Source: Monocercomonoides exilis
Taxonomy: Eukaryota > Preaxostyla > Oxymonadida > Polymastigidae
Direction of reading: 5' to 3'
DNA: 64,000 nucleotides
Assembly: GCA_001643675.2 (NCBI GenBank)
Contig: LSRY02000028.1
Location: forward strand, 496,001 to 560,000
The notes under the pieces are model-generated. The model was given only the letters and a program-made list of their open reading frames with translations, was not told the origin of the DNA and made no database searches. Of this stretch, positions 24,544-36,400 are shown one piece after another (position 1 is the stretch's first letter; the number at the start of each line of letters is the position of its first letter). Both the position numbers and the translations under genes were made by a program.

Positions 24544-27500
24544 ATGGATAATCAAGCGAAAAGGTTGGTTATTCAGTCAATGGAAATTGAAAATTTCAAA
24601 TCTTATTATGGAAAACATGTGCTTGGACCTTTTCATCCAGTTTGATTACTTTATTACTTTTTAACTTTTTTGTTTTATGAAAATTTCATTATTTTAAAAA
24701 TTTTTCCTTGTTACCTTTTTAGTATTTTTCCTGTGTTGTTGGTCCAAATGGAAGCGGAAAATCAAATGTAATTGATGCGTTACTTTTTGTTTTTGGATTC
24801 AGAGCCAAAAACATTCGAATGAAACGTGTTGAAGAGTTAATTCATCATAGTAATGAACATATGGATGTCATGCAAGCTAGTGTCGCAATAAACTTTGCAT
24901 TGGCATATGATTCTGTTTGTGTTTTATTTGTTATCTCAAAAATTGAAGTGCTTTTCAAATTAAAAAATGGTTTAGGATGATGATTCGGCTGAAATAGAAA
25001 AAGGAAGTGAATTTGTCGTAAGCAGAACTGTTATTCGTCGCGAAAAATCAACTGCATCAATATACAGAATTAATCATCGCGAATGTACTCTATCTGAATT
25101 GGAAGAAAAGCTTAATTTTTATGGACTTGATATTAATCATAATCGATTTCTCATCCTCCAGGGAGAAGTTGAATCAATATCATTGATGAAGCCTAAGGGC
25201 GCTACAGACAAAGAAACCGGCTTATTGGAATACATTGAAGAGATTATTGGAACAAATACTCTTATAGCACCAATTAAGGCATCGGAAGAAGCACTTGAAC
25301 AACTAACTGCAGAACGACAAGGGAAAATATTTGTTGTTCGGGTTGCGGAGTCAGAAAAGACAGCACTTGAGGGGCCAAAGGACGAGGCCGAGAATTATGT
25401 GGAAAAGCAGCGCGAATTGATCCAGTTGAAAGCCAGGAGATGTCTGCATCATCTGACAGAAGCAGAAGAGAAGCAAAACAAGTTTGTGAAATTGGGCCAA
25501 GAGGCAAACGATCAACTTAAGGAAAAAAGAGAGGCATTGGCACAGATGAAAGAAGAAGAGAAGAAGCTGAACGCAGAATATGTAGAGCTGAAGAAGATGT
25601 TTGACACAGAGTCTGCGATAATGCTTGATGTCAATAAGAAGCTGGCTGAGTCAAAAAGCACCGATGCAGATCTGAAAAAGGAGAAGGAAGCGCTCAGAAA
25701 ACGGAAAGATGTGCTCGAAAAGGAGGACAGCACCTCAGCTTCAGCCGCTAAGAACTCTGCGAATGCAGCGCAGGACGCAGAAGACCGAGTGAAGCGAGTG
25801 GAGGAAGAGATTGAGCGATGTCAAGAAGTGATTGACGAGAAAGAGAGAGAGCTCGACGACATTCGGGCAAAAGTGGCTGGTGAGACGACGAAGCAGCTGA
25901 ATCAGATAGAAGAGCTGAAGAAAAAACGTGCGATGCCGGAGAAGCAGCTGAAGAAGCTGTCAACAGAAGTGAAAGAGATGGAGAGGAGACTGAACGAAGA
26001 GCGCGAAGAAGAAGAAAGAACAGCAGCTGAGCTGAAGGAGGCAGAAGAAATGAAGACGCGTCTTGAAGCATCAGCAGCAGAAAGCAAAGAGCGGATAGAG
26101 ATGATTGAGGCAGCGCGGCAGGAGATTCTGAGGGAGCTGAAGGAGAAAGAAGCCGAAATCAAAGCGCTGAGAGAGCAAGAAGCTCGTCTGAATCAGCGCG
26201 GGATCGATCTGCAAGGAGCCATCGCGTCGTTTGAGGCGCGGCTGAGCGGGACGCAGTCGCTGGATGCGTCGACGAAGGCGCTGATGGAGATGAAGAAGCA
26301 AGGGAAGATCAGCGGGTTCTACGGGCGGCTGGGGGCACTGGGGCAGATCAGCAGAAAGCACAGGAAGGCGCTGGTGGCAGTGGCTGGTGGGAGAATGCAG
26401 AACTTTGTGGTGGAGACGGCTGAGACAGCGAGTGCGTGCGTCGGCGAGCTGAAGGCGAAGCGGCTGGGCGTGGAGACGTTTATGGTGCTGGAAAAGCTGA
26501 GGGAGCAGATGGCGGGGGAGATGGAAAGATCGGCTGTGGAATATCAGAGATGGGCGGAAGAGCAAAAGCGGAAGAAAGTTCAATGCTTGTGGATAATTTT
26601 TTTTTCTTTCTTTATTCAATTTTATTTTTGTGCTTTTATTATTTATCTTTGTTTCTCACTCTTAATTTTTCTTGAATGTGATGTGCAGACATTCCTCCAA
26701 TGCTGTATGATCTGCTTGACCCTGCCGATCCGATGTTTGCACCTTGCTTTTTCTTTGCCGTGCGATCGACGCTTGTCACAGAAAATTTGACTGATGCGCT
26801 TCATTTTGCATACGAAGACGACCGCAGGCGAAAGAAAGTAGTCACTTTGGATGGAGAAGTGGTGGATCCATCGGGAACGATGAGTGGTTATGTTGGAGGA
26901 GGAAGGAGAGGAGGAGAAGGAGGCAGAGGGAGAGGCAGAGGAGACGATGCCGCAGACAATGAGAAGATGGTTATTATGGGTGAAAAGGGGTTTGATGTGA
27001 TCACTGAGGAAGAAGAGAAAGAGTATCAGAGGAAAAGAGGAGAGCTGGAGCATGTCAACAGAGAGCTGCAGAAGACGAGGCAGAGCATTGACGAATTGGA
27101 GACAGAGATGAGAGAGCGTAGAAGAGAAAGAGCAGACAGTTCGGGCGATCAGAACTCGAAATATGTTGTGATGTCGATGGACCAGCTGAATGTTGAAGAA
27201 AGAAAAGCGAAAATGGAGTCGGAGGTTTGTCTGGTTATCTTTTTTTTAATTATCCATGTTCACAAAATACATCACCATTCTTTTTTATATTCCTTTAACT
27301 TTCTAATGCTCAATGAAATTCTAAACAATATCATTTGCTTTCTATTCTTTTAAGAGCATATCACAGCAGATGCACAACGTGCTTTCTCGTCTTTCCAGAC
27401 TTACAGCAGCAGCTGAGAAACAAGCGAGATTGTCTTCATCGTCGAATGAAAGCGAGAAGAAGAAAGGAGCACGCAGCGGGGCAGACACAGATGCGCTCAT

Positions 27501-28877
27501 TGAAGCCAAGAAAAGCGAGGCGAAGAGGCTGAAGAAGGAAGTGGATGCACTTAATGAAGAGATTGAGGCTCTGAAGAAAGTGATGGATGCGAAAGGAGGA
27601 ACAGAAATGGCACAAATCAAAGCAGAGCTGGTGGACAACAAGCGGCTGCTGGAGGAGAAGCAGAAGATGGCGACGCAGTGGCGGTTTGATGCGAAGAATG
27701 CGCGAAAGAAAGCGAAGGAGATTGGAGAGAAAGGCGAGCGGGGCAAAAAGGAGAAGGTGCGGATTGAGGCGCGGATGGAGGAGATAGACAAGATCCGGAA
27801 TGAGAACGTGGAGAAGGCAGCGGCGCTGTTCAATCAATGGAAAGAGCTGGAAGAGAAGCTCGATGGCGTGCCAGAGCGGCTCGAGGCGATGGAGAAAGAG
27901 CACGAAGAGAAGAAAGAGGAGATCACTGTGATCACAAAGGACGAGGTTGCACTGGCTGAGCGGGTGAAGGAGCTGAACAAACAGCAGAAGGAGAACGAGC
28001 GAGTGGTTGAAAAATGGATGGAGGAGATTGAAGTGCTGAGAAAGATGACTGTTGGGTTTGCTAATATTGTTTATTGATTGCTTTATTTCAAGTTAATTGC
28101 TTTGTTAAATATATGTATGTATTATTGATCACTTATTATCCTTAATGTTCTTTCATTCCATCTTTCCATTCACTCCGCCAACAGCCCCGAAGACGAGGCA
28201 GTCGATCTGAGGTTCGTCGACGATGTTCTGTCTGAAACACCACACAAACACCTCAGGGCAATGAACAACAACGAAGTGGCTGAGATGGAAGGCTCCATTC
28301 GCTCGCTGTCAGAGGCGCTGGCGAAAGTGCAGGTGGATTTGACAGCAATTGCGTCGTATAGAAAGAAAGCGGCAGAGCTGGAGGAGAAGAAGAAGGACCT
28401 GGCAGAGGTGACGCGGAGGAGAGATGAGGAGATTGAGAGGGGAGAGCAGCTGAAGAAGCAGAGGCTAGACGGGTTTATGAACGGATTCAGGATAATCACA
28501 CTGAAATTGAAAGAGATGTATCAGGTTTGGTGAAGAAGAAGAAGAAGATGATGATGATGTGATTGGATTTATTGTTTTGTTGCATATGGTATTTTCATTC
28601 TTTTTTATGATTGAAATTATTGTGATTGGTGAATGTTCTATTTTTTTCATTAAAAAATCAATTTATCATTCATTTTCATTTATTTGATAATTCAATTCAG
28701 ATGATAACACTTGGAGGTGATGCAGAGCTTGAGTTGGTTGACAGCGCTGATCCATTCACTGAAGGTATAACATTCACCGTTCGTCCGCCCACAAAAAGCT
28801 GGAAGTACATTCAGAATCTTTCTGGCGGAGAAAAGGTTTGAATGACTTGTTTTGATTAATTTTTTAGCCAAATTTTG

Positions 28878-28917
<40 letters not shown>

Positions 28918-29283
28918 CTGGTTCTTCAATCAAATTTTTCCTCTCAGACACTTTCGTCGCTGTCCCTCGTGTTTGCATTGCACCACTTCAGACCCAATCC
29001 TTTGTATGTCATGGACGAAATAGACGCAGCACTCGACTTTCGAAACGTATCTATCATTGCCCAATATGTCAAGTCTCAAACAAGAAACGCTCAGTTTATT
29101 ATCATTTCTCTCAGAAATAACATGTTCGAACTGGCAGATCGTCTTATTGGAATCTACAAGACACACAATTGCACAAAATCTGTTGCTATTAATCCTTCAG
29201 AATTTGAAATACCTTCTGCTACTCAACAAACTTCAGACAATCCAGAGGAGGATGGCTCATCAAAAATTTCCATTTCACAATAA
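24544..29283 (+). CDS. SMC4: SMC4, condensin ATPase
   Basis: Eight exons fit: 24544-24639, 24723-24914, 24976-26577, 26689-27224, 27355-28055, 28185-28524, 28701-28835 and 28948-29283, about 1312 residues. SMC order is complete. Walker A is VGPNGSGKSNVIDA at about residues 38-51. The SMC4-type segment GEVESISLMKPKGATDKETG follows. Then come coiled coil, the hinge (GFYGRLGALGQIS at about 540; MLYDLL further on), and the returning coil. The C-motif is LSGGEK near 1196 and Walker B is LYVMDEIDAALD near 1220. SMC4 pairs with SMC2 in condensin to compact chromosomes. Six of the seven modelled donors are GTTTG. The junction of exons 3 and 4 is one base out of phase with every GT/AG choice I tried, although coding homology continues on both sides. 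SF3A3 follows 191 bases downstream on the same strand. Confidence 0.93.
28880..28918. repeat. (CT)n tract in the last SMC4 intron
   Basis: About 30 bases of CT repeat followed by a T run sit ahead of the CTCTCAG acceptor of the last SMC4 exon. The tract acts as, or merges with, that acceptor's polypyrimidine tract. Confidence 0.85.
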
Positions 29284-29474
29284 ATCTTATCAAATTACCA
29301 ACAAATAAATCATTTTCTTTTTTAAAAAAATCATTGACTTTTCGTGACACTTCATTTACATTTCGCTGCACTTCGATCATTTCTTTTTCATTTTTATTTT
29401 ATTTCCATTTTTGAAGATCGTTTTTAAACTATTATGGATATCTGATCAAGATTATCTTTATTGAATAATCTTTC

Positions 29475-31498
29475 ATGACTTCTAGTGTTCTTGAACAGAT
29501 AAGAAGTTGTCATGAAGATTTAGAACGTTATGAAAGAGTTGCTACTGATCTTATTAAAACAAAGTCTAAAACTGTATGTGAATTTATTCCTTTTCTTGAT
29601 TTTTTGATTTTATTTCTTTTATTTCAACAGCAAATAGAATACATCACTCAACAACATAAAATAAACTATTATTTAGGACGAATGAAAGAAACAAATGAGC
29701 AACTAAAACGGTTGTATCAAGAAAAAGATTCTTTATTAAAGAAGGAAGAAGGAGAATCCACCACTGCAACAAGAATGTTCGCATTTATTAAACAACTTGA
29801 GGAAATCAGAACATTTCACCAAGCTTCTGGAACTGCATCGACATTAGTTACTAGTACTGTTGAAGATGTCGATCTTAATGGTTTTTTCTTTCATTTCTTT
29901 TTCAAAATTCTTGAATGATTGTGGATTTTTTTCAATTATTTTTCCTCTTCTTTTATATAGAGCTTGTCACATTTACTGGAGATGAAGCATTTGGAAGGCT
30001 TTTTGATTTGAACGCATCTCATGGCGAATTTGTCAATCTTCCTTTTGTAAACCAACTCCAGTTGAACGGCTCATTTGAAGTGTTTCTGAATACCATTAAG
30101 CAGCTTCATATGATACCGCGAGAGATGAAGGCTAATAAAGAATATGAGCAATTCTTATACAATCTATTGGAGTATTTAAAGAGTTTTTTCGTGCGTGTTA
30201 GTCCACTTGAAGATTTTGATCAAATTGAAGAAGATGCAATGGAGTATTTTGGAGTGTTATGGAGGAAAGGCTCATGGAAAGGATGGGATAAAGTTGATGT
30301 TGAGATTGACGAAATGATTCAAGGTGAAGCCGAACCTGAAGAGATGAATGAAGAAGGAATGGACATTTCATCATCAACTTTGCCTGAGAAAAAGGATATG
30401 AAAAAAATGTTATGTAGAGTGTGCGGTCAAACTGTGAAGGCAAATTTATTTGGATTCCATAGAAACGGAAAGAAGCATAGAACTAATGAGCTAAAACTGA
30501 GGTTAATGATGGACGTATCGAAAGACGTCGAGTATGTTTTGAAGCAGATGAATAATGAAACATCAGAGAATTCAGATTCTGAGAAAAAGAAAGCAGAAAC
30601 TGATAAGCCCGTTTCATCAAAGCAAGGCAAAGGTCAAAAGGCATCCGAAGCCGAAAAAGAACAGCAATTTGCATCTACATTTGCTGCGCTTCTGCGAAAC
30701 ATTGGCTGGATGGAATTTATGATCTTTCTCTTCATTTCACCTGAATCACAGACATTTATCGACTCTGCTGGAAATTCATCTGCACCTTCTGAAGGAGCAT
30801 CTTCATCCGAAAAGCCATCTTCATTACTGATGTCTCTTGTCTTTCCGCTGCTTGGTTCAGAAATGAATAGAACTGAAGTGTTTGTTGCGAAGAAGAGGCT
30901 GAATCGACTTGAAGAGCACAGAGCAGATATGGATGCGCAGGCAGATGCTGCTGTTGAGCGGCGCAGGCGCAGGAAGAAAGTGGCTCATGAAGGCGAGGAA
31001 GATGAAGATGATGAAGATATCTTTGACGACTTTGGAGCTGAGTCTGACGATGAAAGGGAAAGGAGGAAGGCAAAAGAGAAGGAAGAGGAAGAGGACTTTG
31101 ATGATGATGAAGGAAGCGTTCCGTACAATCCAAAGGGAGTTCCACTTGGCTGGGACGGCAAGCCCATTCCTCTTTGGCTCTACAAACTTAACGGCTTAAA
31201 TCAAGAGTTTAAGTGTGAGATCTGCGGAAATGCAGTCTATAAAGGTCCGAAAAACTTCGAAAAGCACTTTCAGGAATGGAGACATGCACATGGGATGCGT
31301 TCACTCAAGATACCAAACACATTACATTTTCATGGAATTACAAAAATAAGCGAAGCTGTTGCGCTGTATGAAAAGATGAAGAAGGAAGTTATGAATTGGT
31401 CTTTTGTCGGAAGCGAAGAGGAAGAGTTTGAAGATGCTTATGGCAATGTTCACAAAAAGAAGGTGTATGATGATTTGAAACGGCAAGGCCTTCTTTAA
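29475..31498 (+). CDS. SF3A3: Splicing factor 3A subunit 3 (SF3a60/Prp9)
   Basis: Exons 29475-29573, 29631-29880 and 29961-31498 join in phase to give 628 residues. The first intron is 57 bases and in frame, so it could also be read through. Conserved text includes TFTGDEAFGRLFDLNASH, then VSPLEDFDQIE, YNPKGVPLGWDGKPIPLWLY, CEICGNAVYKGPKNFEKHF, EWRHAHGM and the exact C-terminus DLKRQGLL shared with human SF3A3. The C-terminal matrin-type C2H2 zinc finger lies at about 535-562. SF3A3 is part of the SF3A complex of U2 snRNP and helps branch-site recognition in the nucleus. A second C2H2-like finger (LCRVCGQTV, then FHRNGKKHR) lies near residues 268-290, where human SF3A3 has a SAP-like region. 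Acidic stretches follow it. Confidence 0.95.
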
Positions 31499-31702
31499 TT
31501 CAATTGTTGTTTCTTTCTTTTTTGTTTTGTTTCACTTCATCTTTTGAATAATCTAGTTTATTTTCTTTCTAAATTTAAAAATTAAAAAAAAAAATATCTT
31601 GAAGTGCATGAATGAAATGAAATCATGAGACATCCAGCGAAAAGAAAAAGTTTCAAGATTTATAGTCTTTCAGAATACTAAATGGTTAATGACTGTGTAG
31701 TT

Positions 31703-32028
31703 TCAGAGAAAGGCTCGTTGAGGTACAATTGAAATGAGTGCAATTTCATCCTTTGTAAGAGCAGTAAAATCTGCTGGAACCTAAAACAGAATAAATTTTC
31801 ATAATGAAACAGAAGATTGCAAACTTGTTGCGCTATAAGCTGATGAAACTTGATTTCCGATCCTTTTTTCGGTAAAGGCGGATACTCCCTTATAAGTATA
31901 TCAAATGAAGTGGACGTTCCTTGGGGTATTGAACGTTGAAGCTGTTCCTTCATTGAGAACAATTGGGTGTATAGTTTTTGAAGTTCGTAATTTGTCCATA
32001 TTTGTTCGGTATTAGTCGAACTGTTCAT
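31703..32028 (-). CDS. Small unrecognised protein (93 residues)
   Basis: Two exons, 32028-31825 and 31780-31703, join in phase 0 through a 44-base intron (donor GTTTGC, acceptor TGTTTTAG). The product starts MNSSTNTEQIWTNYELQK and ends VPADFTALTKDEIALISIVP plus QRAFL. The spliced ending reads more like a protein than the unspliced frame. It looks soluble and helical. I do not recognise the family; a small subunit of a larger complex would fit. Its ATG overlaps an ATG on the opposite strand (32027-32029), so it is tightly head-to-head with the membrane protein gene. The SF3A3 stop is about 200 bases from its stop (convergent). Confidence 0.55.
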
Positions 32029-32080
32029 GTTGAAAATGTTTGATCATTTACCCAACATTACATTGATTAACACGAAAATG

Positions 32081-32772
32081 AACTTTGAGGAGCTTGTTTC
32101 CCAGATCAAACCGCTTCACATCGCAATAGGATTGGCCTCTTTTTGGCTCTTGTTTTCTATTTATTATTTAAGATGTTTGGTAATTATATATTGCGTTATT
32201 GAACAGTTACATGTGTTTTGATTTTCTTAATATTTTTTCAGTTATTCCAAAGGCATTACACATTGAGCAGCCACCTCTTCCAGAAGACGGTTCGATTTTA
32301 ATGAAATATTTTATTTTAAATTATTTTTACTTTTTCTTTTTAATTGTTAAAATGAAATTATTTATCAATTGCTGTATTTTAGAAGCTATGGCTGAAGCTG
32401 TCATGAGAGTTGTACGTTCAATGAAAAGACTGATTACAAATGAAGTCAAAAGGGTTTCAAAAATTTTATTTCTGTATAAGTTACTTATTATTTGTCATGG
32501 ATATTGTTTTTCTTCAGAGAACATTAAGAATTCTATTTGGAATCTGTTTTTCATTGGCAGTTGTCTTCTATCCATTTTCTTCGGAAATAGCAAAATATCT
32601 TCCTCACGATTCGAATTCACTTTTGATCATTCGTTCAGTTTCGGCAACGCTTTTAGCGTTTTACATATTTGCAACAATATATGACTCAACTCAACTCTTT
32701 CCTCTTATTGAATCTCCTCAACTTTATTCTGCACGTCAAACAGATGAACAGGAAAAACCAAAAGATGAGTAG
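32081..32772 (+). CDS. Small predicted membrane protein, unknown function
   Basis: Exons 32081-32179, 32253-32289, 32383-32453 and 32518-32772 join in phase to give about 153 residues. The chosen start is MNFEELVSQIKPLHIAIG, but in-frame ATGs at 32027 and 32036 would add up to 18 residues. A hydrophobic segment near residues 15-33 (IGLASFWLLFSIYYL) and two C-terminal hydrophobic segments (LFGICFSLAVVFYPF and LLIIRSVSATLLAFYIFATI) suggest three membrane passes with a short charged middle loop. The C-terminus is hydrophilic (DEQEKPKDE). I do not recognise the family. It is head-to-head with the small minus-strand gene. Confidence 0.55.
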
Positions 32773-33444
32773 GCTTTTCTGAATCATTTACTTGTTTTCT
32801 TTTGAGAGTTTTAGATAATTTATCATTTTTGTAGATGAATTTTCAAATTATAAAAAAATTTATCATTTCTCCATTCACATCTTGCACTTCATTAGAATAG
32901 ACGAAGTTATATTTAATAAAAGAGTACTCAAAATAAACAGAACTGACATTTATCACGAATTCAAAAAAAAAAGAAAAATAAAATAAAATAAAATAAAAAC
33001 AAATTAAATAAATTTTTAAAAGAAAAAATGAAAAGAAAATTTGATTTAACAAATAACTCTGCGAAGTGAAAATATTCAGTTACATTGAAAACAGACTAAA
33101 AACCTATGTTAGACTGGAAAAATTAAAAAGAATAGATCAAAAATAATAAAAGACGTTATGTCAAATATACATTTCATAAGTTATAAAACAAAAACAAAAA
33201 TAAAGTGCTTAATTAAACGGGTGTTTACAATTCTACATGAATATAAAGTTGGTGCTTGGAAAGTGCAACACATTGAAAGCACACAGGCACAATTATTTTG
33301 TATCTATCAACCGACTTGTCAATTTATTGGCAAATCATGTCAAATCAATTTCCAGCTCTGACTTTTAAAATAAAATTTAAAAAAATTAAAAAAAAGTTAT
33401 TTTTTATTTTTTTTCTCTGTATATACAAAATCCAAACAGCATCT
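32773..33444. other. AT-rich intergenic gap
   Basis: This 672-base stretch is very AT-rich, with AAATAAAAT-type repeats near 32978-33000. No coding or RNA signal is seen. It lies between convergent genes. Confidence 0.55.
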
Positions 33445-36400
33445 TCAACTCACATACGACGGTTGATTCGATATCCTCTGCAGAGGGAGTGAAGGCGAGG
33501 ACGTGAGCGAGAGAGACTGAGAAATGGGCTCAGTGAATCCCGGCGAGGAGCGCTGAGAGGTGGAAGGGCGGGTGTTGGGGAGGGAGTTTAAGTGCGGTGT
33601 GGAGAAAGAAGAGGCAGAAGGAGAAGAATGGAAGGATAAGACAGAAGGCTGCGCAGAGATGGAGAGCGAAGAGACAGAGGAGAGGAGGGACTCGCAGGTG
33701 GGGGAAGAGTGCAAGGAGAACGGAGAGTGTGTGGTGCGCGGTGAGTGCGACGAGCGGAGAGAGCGGGGGGAGACGAGCGACGCCTGAGTGGCGCAGGGAG
33801 TGAGCAAGGCTGGAGAGAGGAAGGTGGACGAGTCTATCTGCGAGTGCGAGGGCTGTGTGGAAGAGGAGCGGAGAAGAAGAGACTGGTCTGTCAGCTCTCC
33901 GCTGATGAAGGAAGAGGTGGATGAGGTGGAGGAAGAAGAGGAAGAGGAAGAAGAGGAAGAGGAAGAAGTGGAAGAAGTGGAAGAAGTGGAAGAAATGGAA
34001 GAAGAAGAGGATGTGGAAGTGATTGCGCAGTTCATAGAAGAAGAGGAATCAGATGTGTGGATGTTGCGAGATGGCAGGGAAGGTGAGGAAGAAAGGTGGA
34101 GGTTGTTGGAGGAGAGGCTGAAGGAAGAGGCAGATGCAAGAATGGAAGAGCGATCGGTCAACGAGGAAGAAGAAGAAGAAGAGGAAGAAGAAGTAGAAGA
34201 AGAAGGAAGAGGAGGAGGTGTCTTCATATTCTTGTAAGACGGTGAAAAAGTGGAAGAAGGCGGGGTTGCTGATATTTGAGGAATGATGATGGGTGAGATG
34301 GACGTGAGCGGAGAAAGAGCAGAGAGCGGAGGAAAAGTGGAAAGAGAAGGAAGAGAAGGAAGAGGGGAGAGGGGGGTGAGGGGAGCAAGCGGAATAGCAG
34401 GAGAAGAATTGCTTGCTCGTGTGGCAAATGACTTGAGCCCATCGGCTGAGCGTGTCGTGTCCTCCAGCGAGGCATCGGGTGTGATAAGAGGAGAAGGCGT
34501 GGCTGAGCTGTGCTTCTTCTGTGACTTCTTCGTCTTCTTCTTCTCTTTTTCTCTTTCTCTTTCTTTTTCTTTTTCTCTTTCTTTCTCTTTCTGCTGTTTT
34601 TGTTGCAGTCTGCTAGCGAATGGAGGGAGAGCTGTAGTCTTCAGAGCAGGAGATGTCTGCTGATGAGCAGCTGATGGGCACAAAGGCGTGGCGAGGGCAG
34701 AGGCGCCGGCTGAAGAGGAAGGGAAGAGAGGAGAAGGAGGTTCTGAGTGTGTGGTTGAGGATAAAGATGTTGTTGATGACGTTGTAGAGGAAGAGGAGGA
34801 AGAGGAAGAAGAGGAAGAGGAAGAGGAAGAGGAAGAGGAAGAAGATAAAGATGTGTTGCTCGAGATGGAAGAAGAACGAGAATGAATAGAATAATGTTTG
34901 GGAGATGAATAACTACCAGCAGAGGAAGAAGAAGAGGAAGATGAAGAAGATGATAGAGATGATGATGATGATGATGATAACATAAAGCCAGACGATGAAG
35001 AAGAAGAAGAAGAGGAAGAGGAAGAAGAGGAAGAAGAGGAAGAAGAGGAAGAAGAGGAAGAAGAGGAAGAAGAGGAAGAAGAGGAAGAAGAGGAAGAAGA
35101 GGAAGAAGAGGAAGAAGAGGAAGAAGAGGAAGAAGAGGAAGAAGAGGAAGAAGAGGAAGAAGAGGAAGAAGAGGAAGAAGAGGAAGAAGAGGAAGAAGAA
35201 GAAGAAGAAGAAATAGCTGTTGTTGTGGTGAGTGTTTGAGTAGGGTCATTTCCCATCATCCCAATGATTGTTGTCGACATCGATGGAGGGAGAGGAAGAG
35301 AGGCAGACAAAGAAGACAATGAAGAAGAAGAAGAAGAAGTGGATAATGAACCCATAGATGGCATAGAAGGCATAGAAGGGGAAGAAACAGAAGAAGAAAT
35401 CGTGTTCCCAAACACAGGTAGTTCAGCTGAGGTAGACAAAGAATGTGTATTGTTCGAGTTGCGAGAGGCGATGCGTGTGTGGTAGGATTTGATGAGAGGA
35501 GAGATGGAAGAGGAGCGGAGGGACAGGCCATTGGGGGATGACTGGGAAGAAGAGAGAGAAGAAGAGGAATAAGAAGAAAGAGAAGAAGAAAGAGAAGAAG
35601 AAAGAGAAGAAGAAAGAGAAGAAGAAAGAGAAGAAGACAATGAAGAAGACTGAATAGTTGATTGAGGAGATGATATTGAAGATTGTTGAGAAGAAGCTGT
35701 CTTTGAGAGATTGTGCTGTTTTGCGAGTGAATCACTTCTGGGTGAAGATGCCTGCTTGTTGGCAGTTCTGGGGCTTGTATGAGAAAATTGCTCTGTTTCC
35801 TTGTGTGGCAGTTCTTTTGTGTCTAATTGTGTGTTTCTTGTTGTAATTTCTTTCTTTCCACTTTCTGAAACATTAATTCCTTGTGTGGATGCTGTGAATG
35901 GCATGGCTGTTGTTGATGATGATGATGATGATGATGACGTTGACGATGATGATGATGGTAATGTTGATGATAACGTTGTTGTTGAATTTGAAGAAGCTGC
36001 TTTAACAGCCGTTGGCTTTTGCAGCGTGGGGATCAAAGGAGAGCTGGCTGATCCCAACGACAGCTTCGACTTGGCGAGTGAGGGTCTGTTGGGAATGGAT
36101 GGCTGGGTGGAAGAAAGAGAGATGTGATGCAGCGGCTCCAATGAAGAGTTTGAGTGGGAGGAAAGCGGAGGCAATATTTGTGTGGCTTGTGAGGGAGGAA
36201 AATGATGGAGGTCTGTTTGGTAAGAAAGAGATGGCTGGAGTGTTCGCTTGGGCTGCTGTGATGGATGAATGAGATGTGAAAATCAGAAGAGAGAAGTAGA
36301 TGAAATAGATGAAATATGAAAGGATTTGGTGAGTGGAGAAGGAGGAGGAGAAGAAGAAGGAGGAGGAGGAGGAGGAGGAGGAGAAAGAGGAGTGGAGAGA

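Noticed and set aside
34995-35216. Long Lys/Arg- or Glu-rich open frames on the plus strand opposite the Ser-rich gene
   Set aside because: They are shadows of the 9-base minisatellite, which has no stop in several frames. The minus frame has flanking non-repeat coding text; the plus frames do not.
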